Of a DNA stretch of 64,000 nucleotides, positions 9,554 to 18,944 are shown in pieces. The position numbers were made by a program, and so were the translations under genes. The DNA lies in NCBI GenBank assembly GCA_023229525.1, contig JALNZC010000015.1, forward strand, positions 1-64,000, written 5' to 3'. The stretch comes from Bacteroidales bacterium. GTDB lineage: Bacteria; Bacteroidota; Bacteroidia; Bacteroidales; FEN-979. Under the pieces are notes generated by a model. That model made no database searches, was not told where the DNA came from, and saw only the letters and a program-made list of their open reading frames with translations. Numbering within the stretch: position 1 is the stretch's first letter; each line of letters opens with the position of its first letter.

Positions 9554-10948
9554 TTAATATCCTAAGATTTTCAACATAGATTTGAAACTTTGTTCTTTTG
9601 AAAAAAGTTTTGTCGTGATTTCCTCAGTCTCTTTATCAATATCGATAAGTACATGCTTGGGGGCAGGAATCAGGCAATGCTGAATCCCTCCATATCCCCC
9701 GATGGCCTCCTGGTATGCACCGGTATGAAACATACCAATGTACTGAGTTTCGGTTTGGCTGAATTTTGGAAGAAAAACGGCATTGCTATGCTCTTCAGCA
9801 TTATAAAAATCCTCGCTATCACAGGTAAGACCACCCAGAAATATGCGTTCATACTCGACATCCCAGTTATTTACAGCCAACAAAATAAACTTTTGATTAA
9901 TGGCCCAGGTATCGGGTAACGTATTCATGAAGGAACTATCAATCATATTCCATATTTCCCGGTCATTTTGTCTTTTCTGATCAATAATGGAGAAAAGAAC
10001 CGCGCCACTTTCGCCGACTGTGAACGATCCGAATTCAGTAAAGATGTCCGGATCTGGCACATCGTTGCGCTCACATATGCTTTTGATCTGTGCAATTATT
10101 TCTTCCGCCATATATTCGTAATCGTAGATGAAATCAAGTGAGTTTTTAATGGGCAGACCCCCTCCGATATTCAGGGCTGTCAATTCCGGACAAAGTTTTT
10201 TTAATTCACAATATACATTCACACTCTTTGTCAACTCATTCCAATAATATGCTTTATCCTTGATCCCTGTATTGATAAAGAAATGAAGCATTTTCAGTTC
10301 GAACTTCGGATTATGCTGGATTTTCTCCTGAAAGTAAGGAATGATATCATTGTACCTGACACCCAGCCGCGAAGTATAGAAGTCGAACTTAGGTTCCTCT
10401 TCGGATGCAATCCGGATTCCAATTTTAACCCTGCCCTGGATATCGGGTTCATACTTCTCCAATTCAAAAAGGTTGTCAAGAACAGGTATTACGTTTGTGA
10501 ATCCATTATTGATCAGGTTTACTATATTCTCAATATATTGAGGTCGCTTGAATCCATTACAGATGATATACCGTTCCTTGGAAAATAAACCGCGTTCGGC
10601 TAAATCTTCAATGATCGGAATATCGAAAGCCGATGAGGTCTCAAGGTGTACGTCATTTTTTAATGCCTCCTCCAGCACAAAGCTAAAGTGTGAGCTTTTG
10701 GTGCAGTAACAATAATGATAATCTGCCTGATAATCAACTTTGGCCATGGCAACATTAAACAATCTTTTCGCTCGTTGTATCTGAGAACTGATCTTAGGCA
10801 GGTAACTTATTTTCAAAGGAGTACCGTACTGTTTGATTATATCCATTAAGGAAACCTTATTGAAGTATAGCTCATTATCAATCACTTCAAACTCTTCCTG
10901 AGGAAACTCAAAAGTTTGTTCAATAAGATCTATATATTTATTTTTCAT
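9554..10948 (-). CDS. Arginine decarboxylase-like PLP enzyme (fold type III)
   Basis: A 464-residue PLP-dependent decarboxylase of the alanine-racemase fold, in the family annotated as arginine decarboxylase in Bacteroidota. It is expected to make agmatine from arginine as the first step of polyamine synthesis. The PLP-lysine region reads HYCYCTKSSHFSF near residue 80, the phosphate-binding glycine loop is ALNIGGGLPIKN near 262, and the C-terminal active-site cysteine region includes GGLTCDSED near 370. It is much shorter than E. coli SpeA (about 630 residues) because the helical insert is absent. I start at the ATG at 10948 and not the TTG at 10954. The DHS-like gene follows in the same transcript. 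Confidence 0.85.
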   Translation of the reverse strand: MKNKYIDLIEQTFEFPQEEFEVIDNELYFNKVSLMDIIKQYGTPLKISYLPKISSQIQRAKRLFNVAMAKVDYQADYHYCYCTKSSHFSFVLEEALKNDVHLETSSAFDIPIIEDLAERGLFSKERYIICNGFKRPQYIENIVNLINNGFTNVIPVLDNLFELEKYEPDIQGRVKIGIRIASEEEPKFDFYTSRLGVRYNDIIPYFQEKIQHNPKFELKMLHFFINTGIKDKAYYWNELTKSVNVYCELKKLCPELTALNIGGGLPIKNSLDFIYDYEYMAEEIIAQIKSICERNDVPDPDIFTEFGSFTVGESGAVLFSIIDQKRQNDREIWNMIDSSFMNTLPDTWAINQKFILLAVNNWDVEYERIFLGGLTCDSEDFYNAEEHSNAVFLPKFSQTETQYIGMFHTGAYQEAIGGYGGIQHCLIPAPKHVLIDIDKETEEITTKLFSKEQSFKSMLKILGY

Positions 10949-11100
10949 TTTCAAAAAATTTAATGTAAGTTACTTGGATTACTATTTATTTTACAATGTA
11001 AGTGTCCCGGATTTATATAAAAATGCAAATTTAAGTTAATACGTTTGAAAAATAGAGTTGTATGAAAAAATTTCTCATCTCATGAAACCATTGTAAATTT

Positions 11101-11271
11101 GATGCAGGATGCAGGATGCAGGATGCTGGAGGCTGGATGCTGGATGCAGGATGCAGGATGCAGGATGCAGGATGCAGGATGCAGGATGCAGGATGCTGGA
11201 TGCAGGATGCAGGATGCTGGATGCAGGATGCTGGATGCTGGATGCTGGATGCTGGATGCTGGATGCTGGAT
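11101..11271 (+). repeat. Tandem heptamer array, 24 copies of GATGC(A/T)G
   Basis: Twenty-four consecutive 7-base units run from 11101 to 11268, all GATGCAG or GATGCTG except one GAGGCTG (unit 5). Units 19-24 are all GATGCTG while most of units 7-18 are GATGCAG, so the array has a homogenised 3' half. It ends in GGATAAAAATTT, the same exit as smaller copies elsewhere in the window. It lies in the 855-base gap between the arginine decarboxylase and secDF genes. Open frames across it (for example MQDAGCR repeats) come from the 21-base super-period and are not genes. Confidence 0.97.
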
Positions 11272-11330
11272 AAAAATTTCCGGGGTTGGGAATAGTAAAT
11301 AAACCGCTTTGAAAAGCGTTTTGGTAAAAT

Positions 11331-11585
11331 GTGAAGGGTAACCTAATTTTAGATACTTATGTTGGAAGACCTTTTGCCTGGCTCCTTTCTCCTGTTGAAG
11401 CAGCAGTAACAAAAGTTCATAGTATGGAATTGCTCTACCGCCTCTCGGAATTGGAGACTGATATTAAACAGGAACTTGCCGAATCTATAGAATGGAGACT
11501 CAATGAAGAAACACTTGGCTTTAAAAACCGGGGCGTAAAATTGTTGAAGAAACTGTATAAGGAAATTGAAGATTCTTCGAGGTAA
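11331..11585 (+). CDS. Doubtful small ORF, 84 codons, no recognised family
   Basis: A GTG-initiated frame downstream of the heptamer array encodes 84 residues. The second half (residues 35-84) is rich in Leu, Glu and Lys and could form one or two amphipathic helices; the first half is unremarkable. No ribosome-binding site or -7 box is evident and I recognise no relative. It could be a small helical protein, the remnant of a larger gene, or chance; an ORF of similar length is open on the opposite strand. Confidence 0.25.
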   Translation: MKGNLILDTYVGRPFAWLLSPVEAAVTKVHSMELLYRLSELETDIKQELAESIEWRLNEETLGFKNRGVKLLKKLYKEIEDSSR

Positions 11586-11718
11586 GTCACGAGGAATCTG
11601 CAATCCTTAAAGTTATAATTCCTGCTCGCCGATTCGGCTGAAAGCAACGAGAATGTGCCCGCACGGATTCAATACCTGTTCAAATGTGACTATTTCAAAT
11701 AACGGATTCACAATTCTA

Positions 11719-11749
11719 TTGGATATTTCAGAGTAATTTTCTAATTTTG
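11719..11749 (+). promoter_or_regulatory. Promoter of secDF (TTG-N20-TAATTTTG)
   Basis: TTG at 11719-11721 and TAATTTTG at 11742-11749 are separated by 20 bases, within the spacing of the Bacteroidota -33/-7 promoter. The -7 box ends 54 bases before the secDF ATG. Confidence 0.65.
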
Positions 11750-11803
11750 CACCCTCAAAAAAAACAGGGATAAAAAGTACTTTCCATTTAAATTCTAAAA
11801 CTC

Positions 11804-14800
11804 ATGCAGAATAAAGGTGTTGTAAAATTTTTCGCGAGCATATTCATTTTGGTTTGTTTGTTTCAGTTGTCGTTTACTTTTATCAGTTATCGATACTCCG
11901 GCAAAGCCAACGAATATGCTAATTCACCGCAGGTGACAGCATTGTCAAAACAAATGGCACAGGGTAATGCGCTGAAACAGGAGTATTGCTATGATTCCAT
12001 TTCGAAAGCTCGTCTCGAATATTTCAATGATTCGATGGCCAATGTTAATGTTTACAACATCCTGATCAAAAAATATACTTTGAAAGATGTCAAAGAGCGG
12101 GAAATCAATCTGGGACTTGACCTGAAAGGCGGTATGAATGTTACGATGGCTGTTTCGGTTCCGGATGTTATCCGGGCACTTTCGGGAAACAATCAGGATC
12201 CTACTTTTAACAAGGCCTTACAAAAAGCCATTGAGAAAGAAAAGTCAAGTACACGCGATTTCGTTGATCTTTTCGCTGAATCATTTAAAGAAACCGATCC
12301 CAATGCAAAACTGGCAGCCATTTTCAATACCGTTGAGCTGAAAGATAAAATCAATTACAATACCACCAACGCCGAAGTAATCAAGGTAATCAGGGAAGAA
12401 AGTAATGCTGCCATTGACCGGACTTACAATATTCTTACCACTCGTATTGACCGTTTTGGTGTGGTTCAGCCCAACATTCAAAAATTACAGACAGCTGGTC
12501 GCATACTTATTGAACTTCCAGGTATCAAAGATCCCGAACGTGTTCGTAAACTCTTACAGGGAACAGCCCAGCTGGAATTCTGGGAAACTTACCAGTTTCC
12601 CGATCTTCAACCATTTTTTGGCGAAGCCAATAAAAAGCTTGTTTCAATTCTGACTGCTACCACCGACAGTATCAAAGCCGACAGTACCCTGAAGGCCGAT
12701 ACTGCCGCCGCCGCCAAAGCCATTGCTTCAAAACAATTACTTGCTGAGAAAAAAGAACCATCCAAGAAAGAGGAAATAAAGAAAACTGCAGAGAAAACCG
12801 TTGCCAAAAAAGACAGTACCAAAAGTGATACCTCCAAAGGGAACGCCTTACTGAAACAACTCGGAAAAGATACTTCAAAAACCAATGTGGCCAATAAGCG
12901 TAATGAATCATTTGAAGATTATGCCAAGAAAAATCCTTTGTTTGCATACTTGAATCCGGCAATTTATCAAAACAAAGACGGACAATATGTAGCGGGTCAA
13001 ACGGCCATGGTTGGACGTGCTTTTATCAAGGATACCACCCGGGTAAACCAAATGCTTCGTCTTACAAAAAATCTTTTCCCTAGGGATTTGAAACTGGCTT
13101 GGACAGTGAAACCACGATCCGATTCAAAAGATGTACTTGAACTCGTTGCATTAAAAATCACTTCACGTGACGGTTCCCCGGCCTTGGGCGGAGATGTTAT
13201 CACCAATGCCCGGCAAGATTACGACCAGAATGGCCGAGTTGAGGTATCTATGTCGATGAATTCTGAAGGAGCCCGTGTTTGGAAACGACTTACCGGTGAT
13301 AATATCGGAAAACAGATTGCCATTTTACTTGACGGTTATGTATACAGTTACCCTAACGTAAATAGTGAAATTCCAAACGGGATGTCCTCCATTACCGGTG
13401 GTAACATGACAGTTGAAGAAGCATTGGACCTTGCCAACATCCTGAAAGCCGGGAAACTTCCGGCTCCTGCCCGCATCGTCGCTGAAGAGATTGTAGGCCC
13501 TTCACTCGGCCAGGAGTCAATCAATGCTGGATTGATATCCTTCATCATCGCTTTTATCGGGGTTCTTTTGTATATGTCACTCTATTACAATGGCGCCGGA
13601 CATGTGGCTGATATCGCCCTCTTTGCCAACGTATTTTTCCTGTTTGGCGTGCTGGCATCGATCGGTGCCGTACTGACACTCCCCGGTATCGCCGGTATTG
13701 TACTGACTCTCGCTATGGCTGTCGACTCGAACGTTATCATTTATGAACGAATGCGGGAAGAAATCCGGGCAGGTAAAGGCCTGCGACTAGTTGTCAAGGA
13801 CGGGTTCCATCATGCTTATTCCGCAATTATCGACGGTCACGTTACCACAATTCTTACTGGTGTTGTCCTATATATCTTTGGATCAGGTCCTATCCAGGGT
13901 TTTGCAACAACCCTTGTTATCGGTTTGTTACTCTCCCTGTTTTCCTCCATTTTTATTGCCCGTCTGGTCTTTGAATGGATGCTCGACCGTAACATGCATA
14001 TCACTACAGGGAATAAATACACCATGAATCTTTTTCAAAACATCAATATCAATTTCATCGGATTACGTAAAAAAATGTATATCCTTTCTATCTGCATCAT
14101 TATTCCCGGTATTATAAGCATCTTCGTCCGTGGTTTGGATCCTGGCCTCGATTTTACAGGCGGCCGTAGTTACATCGTACGTTTCGATCAGAATGTATCC
14201 ACCAATGATGTTCGTGAATCATTACGGAAGGTTTTCGGCGAATCTCCTGAAGTCAAAACATTCGGTCCGAATAACCAGGTAAAGATCACCTCGAAATTCA
14301 TGATCGATGACCGGAGTCAGAAATCAGACTCTATTGTAAACTCAAAATTATTTGAAGGGGTTAAAAGTTTTTATAAGACACCGATCACATTCACCGATTT
14401 CAAAGCTACAGATGCGAAAAAGATCATTGGCGAGTTAAGTTCACAACGGGTTGACCCGACAATTTCCTATACCTTGATTTGGAGAGCTTTTATGGCTGTA
14501 TTCTTTTCCCTGATCATTATCTTTATTTACATTGCGATTCGATTTAAAAACTGGCAATTTGGAATTGGAGGTGTTGTCTCACTTTTCCATGATACATTGA
14601 TTATTATCACCATGTTTACATTATTCCATGGGATTTTGCCGTTCGGGATGGAAATAGACCAAACTTTTATCGCTGCCATTCTTACCGTTATCGGTTATTC
14701 TATTATGGATACTGTAATCATTTTCGACCGGATCCGAGAGTACCGTGCATTATATCCGAAACGAGAACTGGCGAATAATATCAACGCCGCAATCAACAGT

Positions 14801-15031
14801 ACGCTGGGACGAACGATCAACACTTCCGGGGTCACCCTGGTCGTACTGATCGTGATCTTCATCTTTGGTGGTGAAGTTCTCCGTGGATTCACCTTCGCCC
14901 TTATCATTGGAGTTATTTCCGGAACATACTCTTCAGTGTTCAATGCCACACCAATTGCCTATGATATCCTTCAGCTTCAAAAAAGAAGTAAGGAGAAGAA
15001 AGAACTGGCATTAAAAGGAAAGGGTAAATAA
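11804..15031 (+). CDS. secDF: Fused protein translocase subunit SecDF
   Basis: SecDF uses the proton-motive force to pull exported proteins through SecYEG on the outer face of the inner membrane. The 1075-residue protein joins SecD and SecF in one chain, as usual in Bacteroidota. The SecD half has an N-terminal TM helix (about 8-28), GLDLKGGMNVTM near 105, and five TM helices near 570-740 with VDSNVIIYERMREE. The SecF half starts with a TM helix near 755, then LDFTGGRSYIVRF near 785 and the helices carrying DTVIIFDRIREYR near 970. A Lys/Ser/Thr-rich low-complexity insert (about 285-370) sits in the SecD periplasmic domain. A strong terminator follows. Confidence 0.97.
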   Translation: MQNKGVVKFFASIFILVCLFQLSFTFISYRYSGKANEYANSPQVTALSKQMAQGNALKQEYCYDSISKARLEYFNDSMANVNVYNILIKKYTLKDVKEREINLGLDLKGGMNVTMAVSVPDVIRALSGNNQDPTFNKALQKAIEKEKSSTRDFVDLFAESFKETDPNAKLAAIFNTVELKDKINYNTTNAEVIKVIREESNAAIDRTYNILTTRIDRFGVVQPNIQKLQTAGRILIELPGIKDPERVRKLLQGTAQLEFWETYQFPDLQPFFGEANKKLVSILTATTDSIKADSTLKADTAAAAKAIASKQLLAEKKEPSKKEEIKKTAEKTVAKKDSTKSDTSKGNALLKQLGKDTSKTNVANKRNESFEDYAKKNPLFAYLNPAIYQNKDGQYVAGQTAMVGRAFIKDTTRVNQMLRLTKNLFPRDLKLAWTVKPRSDSKDVLELVALKITSRDGSPALGGDVITNARQDYDQNGRVEVSMSMNSEGARVWKRLTGDNIGKQIAILLDGYVYSYPNVNSEIPNGMSSITGGNMTVEEALDLANILKAGKLPAPARIVAEEIVGPSLGQESINAGLISFIIAFIGVLLYMSLYYNGAGHVADIALFANVFFLFGVLASIGAVLTLPGIAGIVLTLAMAVDSNVIIYERMREEIRAGKGLRLVVKDGFHHAYSAIIDGHVTTILTGVVLYIFGSGPIQGFATTLVIGLLLSLFSSIFIARLVFEWMLDRNMHITTGNKYTMNLFQNININFIGLRKKMYILSICIIIPGIISIFVRGLDPGLDFTGGRSYIVRFDQNVSTNDVRESLRKVFGESPEVKTFGPNNQVKITSKFMIDDRSQKSDSIVNSKLFEGVKSFYKTPITFTDFKATDAKKIIGELSSQRVDPTISYTLIWRAFMAVFFSLIIIFIYIAIRFKNWQFGIGGVVSLFHDTLIIITMFTLFHGILPFGMEIDQTFIAAILTVIGYSIMDTVIIFDRIREYRALYPKRELANNINAAINSTLGRTINTSGVTLVVLIVIFIFGGEVLRGFTFALIIGVISGTYSSVFNATPIAYDILQLQKRSKEKKELALKGKGK

Positions 15032-15045
15032 AACCATTCTACAGG

Positions 15046-15097
15046 AAAAAAAGGACCCTGACAGTGTAACACAAACTGACCAGGGTCCTTTTTTTTT
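15046..15097 (+). terminator. Rho-independent terminator of secDF
   Basis: GGACCCTG (15053-15060) pairs with CAGGGTCC (15081-15088), extended by an A-run on the left against a T-run on the right. Inside the loop CAGT and ACTG can pair too. The T-run after the stem is nine bases long. The T-run also supplies the -33 element of the next promoter. Confidence 0.9.
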
Positions 15098-15127
15098 GAG
15101 CTGAATTTACACTTTTAACTATCTTTG
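15096..15127 (+). promoter_or_regulatory. Promoter of the PorE-like gene (TTG-N21-TATCTTTG)
   Basis: TTG at 15096-15098, the last bases of the secDF terminator T-run plus G, lies 21 bases before TATCTTTG (15120-15127). The -7 box ends 32 bases before the ATG at 15160. Confidence 0.65.
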
Positions 15128-15159
15128 TACGTTAAACCAGCAATTTAAATTGCATCGTC

Positions 15160-17613
15160 ATGCGATATCCTGTTGTCCTCCTTTTTATCATCCTTTTCCT
15201 TGTCTCTTCCGGGTCCATTCTTGCACAGAATAAATATTCTAAAGCTGCAGATGCGGCATATGCCGACCAGATGTTCCTTTTGGCATTACAGAAGTATCAA
15301 AAAGCATACTCAAAAGTAAAAAACAATAAAGGTGAACGGGATCGGATTTCCTTCCGTATGGCGGAATGTTACCGGATGATGAATAACACAAAAAAAGCAG
15401 AAGCAGCCTACAAACGATTGGTCAATAATCCAAAATATATAAAGGACGATCCGAAAGTACTGCTTCTTTATGCTGATATGCTTAAAGCTAATGGGAACTA
15501 TGATGAAGCCATAAAACAATACGAAACCTATAAAGAAAAGGTACCCAATGAATCCAGGGCGGATATCGGAGTGGAAAGTTGCACTCAGGCGAAAGAATGG
15601 ATAGCAAACCCCTCGAAATATGATGTTAAATGGGAAAAGGCGCTGAATTCAAAGGAAGATGATTTTGCTGCAGCTTATGCCGATAGAAAGCTCAATTCCA
15701 TTATATTCACCTCCGATCGCAGTGGTGCAAAAGGAAAGGAAATTGATAACTGGACCGGATTGGGTTTTTCTGATTTTTTCTTTTCCCGGATTGACCGTAA
15801 AGGAGACTGGAGTAAACCGGTACTGGCTGATCCTTCGGGAATGATTAACTCAAAAGCCAATGATGGTGTCGGACAATTCAATCCCCGTTTTTCTTCATTT
15901 TATTTCACCCGCTGCTGGAATGATCCCAAAAGGAAAAACGGATGTGCCATATTCAAATCAAACCGCACGGGAAATACGGCCTGGGCAGAACCTGAAAAGG
16001 TTGAACTGGGAGGCGACTCCTCTACCATCATGGGTCATCCAAGCGTGGCTTCAGATGAAACCATCTATTTTTCAGCTGATCTCCCAGGTGGTTACGGGGG
16101 GAAAGATATCTGGATGGCAAAAAGGGATAAAAAGGGAGGAAAATACCTGAAAGAAAACCTTGGACCCGAGATCAATACACCCGGTGATGAACTTTTCCCT
16201 TTTATCCGGAATGACAGCATCCTCTATTTTGCCTCTAACGGATTGCCCGGCATGGGTGGATTGGACATCTTTAAAGCGACCCGCTCCAATGGGAAATGGA
16301 GTCGCCCTGAAAACATGAAATATCCGATTAATTCAGCAGCCGATGATTTTGCGATTGTTTTCAACCCGGACGAAGCAGAGCAGGGTTTCTTTACTTCAAC
16401 CCGACCCGGGGGAAAAGGCCGTGACGATATTTACTTCTTCATTATCCCACCTGTCTATTTTACGCTCGAAGGCATTGTAACGGACGATCGTACTTTACAA
16501 CCGGTAGCACAAGCGATTGTCAGGATTGTTGGTACAAACGGAAGGGCAATTGAAGATAAAACTGATGACAAGGGTCATTATGGATTCAATAAAATGCAGA
16601 TTTCTGCCAACACGACCTACGAAATTTTTGTAACCAAAAAAGATTATTTCAATGAAAAGGGTAAGGAAACTACCGTAGGTCTTGAAAAAAGCAAAGATCT
16701 CAGCCGGAATTTTGTTCTCCGTCCTATTCCTAAAAAACCAGTGGTTCTTCCTGACATCCTTTATGATCTCGCTAAATGGGATTTAAAACCCCAATACCGG
16801 GATTCACTACAGGGGCTGATTGAAACCCTGGATGCCAATGAGACCATCGTGATCGAACTGGCTTCCCATACCGATACCCGCGACACCGACGAAAGGAATG
16901 ACATCCTGTCGCAGAAACGCGCACAAAGTGTCGTTGATTACCTGATATCCAGGGGTATTGATCCCGACCGCCTGGTTGCAAAAGGATATGGCGAAAGGGT
17001 TCCCAGAGTCTTATCCAAAGATATAACCAGGGAGGGATACACATTTAAAGCGGGAACCGCAATTACTGATTCACTGATTAATCTGCTTCCAAGCATTGCC
17101 GTCAAAGAAGCAGCCCACCAGTTGAACCGTCGTACTGAATTCAGCATTCTGCGTAACGACTATGTTCCGAAAACCAAAGTGGACAAAACTGTCGCGGCAA
17201 CTAAAGTCGAAGTTGTCGTAAATCCCGGAGAAAATAATGTGGCTATCACAAAAACCAAAGAGGGATATCTCCAAGGAACTTCCTATATCAATGGAATCAC
17301 CACCGAATTTACCTATGACCCGAAGGAAAAAGAGGTATATATTTCACCGATCGTGACTTTGAAATTGTTGAAAGAAGGTGTAATTGACAAATCCAGTTTT
17401 GAAGGTGATCCGTCAAAAATCATTGGTGAAGGAGAAATTGCCGATAAAGCGATCCTTACCATCAAAGAAATCCGTATCGGTAAAAATACCGTGAAAGATT
17501 TGAAAGTAACGGTTAACAAGAAGATCCCTTCTTTCCATTTCGGTGAAAAAACCCTGAAGGCGTTTGGTAACTTCAGTATCGATCAAAGCAGCGGATTGAT
17601 TATCTTTGAATAG
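15160..17613 (+). CDS. PorE-like OmpA family protein with TPR, PD40 propeller and carboxypeptidase-regulatory domains
   Basis: This 817-residue protein has a signal peptide (residues 1-22, cleaved after SGSILAQ), TPR-type helices (about 25-150), a WD40/PD40-like beta-propeller (165-430, with repeated ITFSSDR-like blades such as SIIFTSDRSG), a carboxypeptidase-regulatory fold (440-515) and an OmpA peptidoglycan-binding domain (530-670, with ASHTDTRDTDERND and the closing NRRTEFSI). This order is that of PorE, a type IX secretion component that links the system to peptidoglycan, though many Bacteroidota carry paralogues. Unlike lipoprotein PorE there is no lipobox. A further 150-residue C-terminal extension has no match that I recognise. 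Confidence 0.8.
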   Translation: MRYPVVLLFIILFLVSSGSILAQNKYSKAADAAYADQMFLLALQKYQKAYSKVKNNKGERDRISFRMAECYRMMNNTKKAEAAYKRLVNNPKYIKDDPKVLLLYADMLKANGNYDEAIKQYETYKEKVPNESRADIGVESCTQAKEWIANPSKYDVKWEKALNSKEDDFAAAYADRKLNSIIFTSDRSGAKGKEIDNWTGLGFSDFFFSRIDRKGDWSKPVLADPSGMINSKANDGVGQFNPRFSSFYFTRCWNDPKRKNGCAIFKSNRTGNTAWAEPEKVELGGDSSTIMGHPSVASDETIYFSADLPGGYGGKDIWMAKRDKKGGKYLKENLGPEINTPGDELFPFIRNDSILYFASNGLPGMGGLDIFKATRSNGKWSRPENMKYPINSAADDFAIVFNPDEAEQGFFTSTRPGGKGRDDIYFFIIPPVYFTLEGIVTDDRTLQPVAQAIVRIVGTNGRAIEDKTDDKGHYGFNKMQISANTTYEIFVTKKDYFNEKGKETTVGLEKSKDLSRNFVLRPIPKKPVVLPDILYDLAKWDLKPQYRDSLQGLIETLDANETIVIELASHTDTRDTDERNDILSQKRAQSVVDYLISRGIDPDRLVAKGYGERVPRVLSKDITREGYTFKAGTAITDSLINLLPSIAVKEAAHQLNRRTEFSILRNDYVPKTKVDKTVAATKVEVVVNPGENNVAITKTKEGYLQGTSYINGITTEFTYDPKEKEVYISPIVTLKLLKEGVIDKSSFEGDPSKIIGEGEIADKAILTIKEIRIGKNTVKDLKVTVNKKIPSFHFGEKTLKAFGNFSIDQSSGLIIFE

Positions 17614-17630
17614 GTCATCCTTTCATTAAT

Positions 17631-17652
17631 ATGCCATGTTCTCCAATGGCAT
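17631..17652 (+). repeat. Inverted repeat ATGCCAT-N8-ATGGCAT
   Basis: A perfect 7-base stem with an 8-base loop lies between the PorE-like gene and purM. No T-run follows, so it is a weak terminator at best; it could be an operator or an RNA hairpin in the purM leader. Confidence 0.4.
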
Positions 17653-17698
17653 TTCACAGGAGTAAAATTTCTGATGGCAAAACCTCAGATCAGAAGAT

Positions 17699-18868
17699 AT
17701 GAATAAATCCACCCGATATGAGCAACGTGGTGTATCTTCATCCAAAGAAGAAGTCCATGCTGCTTTAAGCAATCTCTCTAAAGGTCTTTTCCCAAAAGCT
17801 TTCTGTAAGATTACCCCCGACACACTGGCCGACGATCCTGAATGGTGCAACATCATGCATGCTGATGGCGCCGGCACGAAATCCGTTCTTGCATACCTTT
17901 ACTGGAAAGAAACCGGTGATCTTTCTGTCTGGAGGGGCATTGCCCAGGATGCCATCGTAATGAACCTTGACGATCTGCTTTGTGTTGGCGCCACCAATAA
18001 TATTCTTCTCTCTTCAACCATCGGACGAAATAAAAACCTGATTCCCGGTGAAGTGATTTCAGAGATTATCACCGGTACAGAAGCGTTTCTTGCAGAAATG
18101 AGAGAAAAGGGAATCGGGATTTGGTTAACAGGTGGTGAGACCGCCGATGTTGGCGATCTGGTAAGGTCTATCATCGTTGATTCGACAGTATGTTGCCGGA
18201 TGAGACGGTCTGATGTGATTGACAATGCAAACATCGAACCTGGGGATGTAATCATAGGATTAGCATCCTCGGGGCAGGCCAGTTATGAAAAGGAATATAA
18301 TGGTGGGATGGGAAGCAACGGGCTGACTTCAGCTCGCCATGATGTACTGAGCAAGCATTATTCACACCTTTTTCCCGAAAGTTTTGATGACAGCATTCCT
18401 CCGGAATTTATCTATTCGGGGACCCGCCGTCTTACCGAGCCATCTGATATTCCCGGTATTTCCATTGGAAAACTGATCCTCTCCCCTACCCGTACCTACG
18501 CACCGGTTATCGGAAAAATACTTGATCGCTACCGCAGTTCCATCCATGGATTGGTTCATTGCAGCGGTGGCGCTCAGACAAAGATCCTTCACTTCGTCGA
18601 TCAGATGCATGTCATAAAAGATAATCTGTTCCCTGTTCCTCCTTTATTCAGGCTGATCCAACAGGAATCGGCAACGCCCTGGCAGGAGATGTATCAGGTT
18701 TTCAATATGGGCCACCGGATGGAATTGTATGTGCCGGAAAAGATCGTTCAAACGATCATCGGTATTGCGGGCGAATTCAAAATCGAAGCCAGGGTTATTG
18801 GTCATTGCGAATCAGATAAAGGATCCCGGCTGACCCTTAAATCACCCTTTGGGGAATTTCAATATTAA
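17699..18868 (+). CDS. purM: Phosphoribosylformylglycinamidine cyclo-ligase (AIR synthetase)
   Basis: PurM closes the imidazole ring of the purine precursor: FGAM plus ATP gives AIR. The 389-residue protein is the divergent Bacteroidota form, slightly longer than E. coli PurM (345). It has the ATP-binding DGAGTKS near residue 56, AQDAIVMNLDDLLCVGA near 81, TGGETADV near 144, GDVIIGLASSG near 183 and GGMGSNGLTSAR near 200. The glycine-rich region HCSGGAQTKI near 286 replaces the usual ITGGG motif. The upstream gap of 85 bases contains an inverted repeat. The prfA gene follows on its own promoter. Confidence 0.9.
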   Translation: MNKSTRYEQRGVSSSKEEVHAALSNLSKGLFPKAFCKITPDTLADDPEWCNIMHADGAGTKSVLAYLYWKETGDLSVWRGIAQDAIVMNLDDLLCVGATNNILLSSTIGRNKNLIPGEVISEIITGTEAFLAEMREKGIGIWLTGGETADVGDLVRSIIVDSTVCCRMRRSDVIDNANIEPGDVIIGLASSGQASYEKEYNGGMGSNGLTSARHDVLSKHYSHLFPESFDDSIPPEFIYSGTRRLTEPSDIPGISIGKLILSPTRTYAPVIGKILDRYRSSIHGLVHCSGGAQTKILHFVDQMHVIKDNLFPVPPLFRLIQQESATPWQEMYQVFNMGHRMELYVPEKIVQTIIGIAGEFKIEARVIGHCESDKGSRLTLKSPFGEFQY

Positions 18869-18878
18869 CTCAAGTTGC

Positions 18879-18937
18879 AATACGATATACGATTTATCCA
18901 GCATCCAGTATCCAGTATCCTGCATTCAGCCTCGAAT
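18879..18937 (-). repeat. Minus-strand copy of the composite heptamer repeat
   Basis: Read on the minus strand this spacer gives short tandem units (GGATACT, GGATGCT) followed by GGATAAATCGTATATCGTA. That is the same order and polarity as the plus-strand copies at 20062, 24074 and 48594, here in the purM-prfA spacer. Confidence 0.7.
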
Positions 18938-18944
18938 TTTTTCC

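Noticed and set aside
11101..11271. CRISPR array
   Set aside because: The repeat unit is 7 bases with no spacers and there are no cas genes nearby.
11080..11412. Open frames on both strands across the heptamer array, encoding repeated MQDAGCR or HPASSIL peptides
   Set aside because: They follow directly from a 7-base repeat without stop codons read in a 21-base period; there is no start context or known relative.
17631..17652. Rho-independent terminator behind the PorE-like gene
   Set aside because: The 7-base stem is AT-rich in part and no T-run follows.
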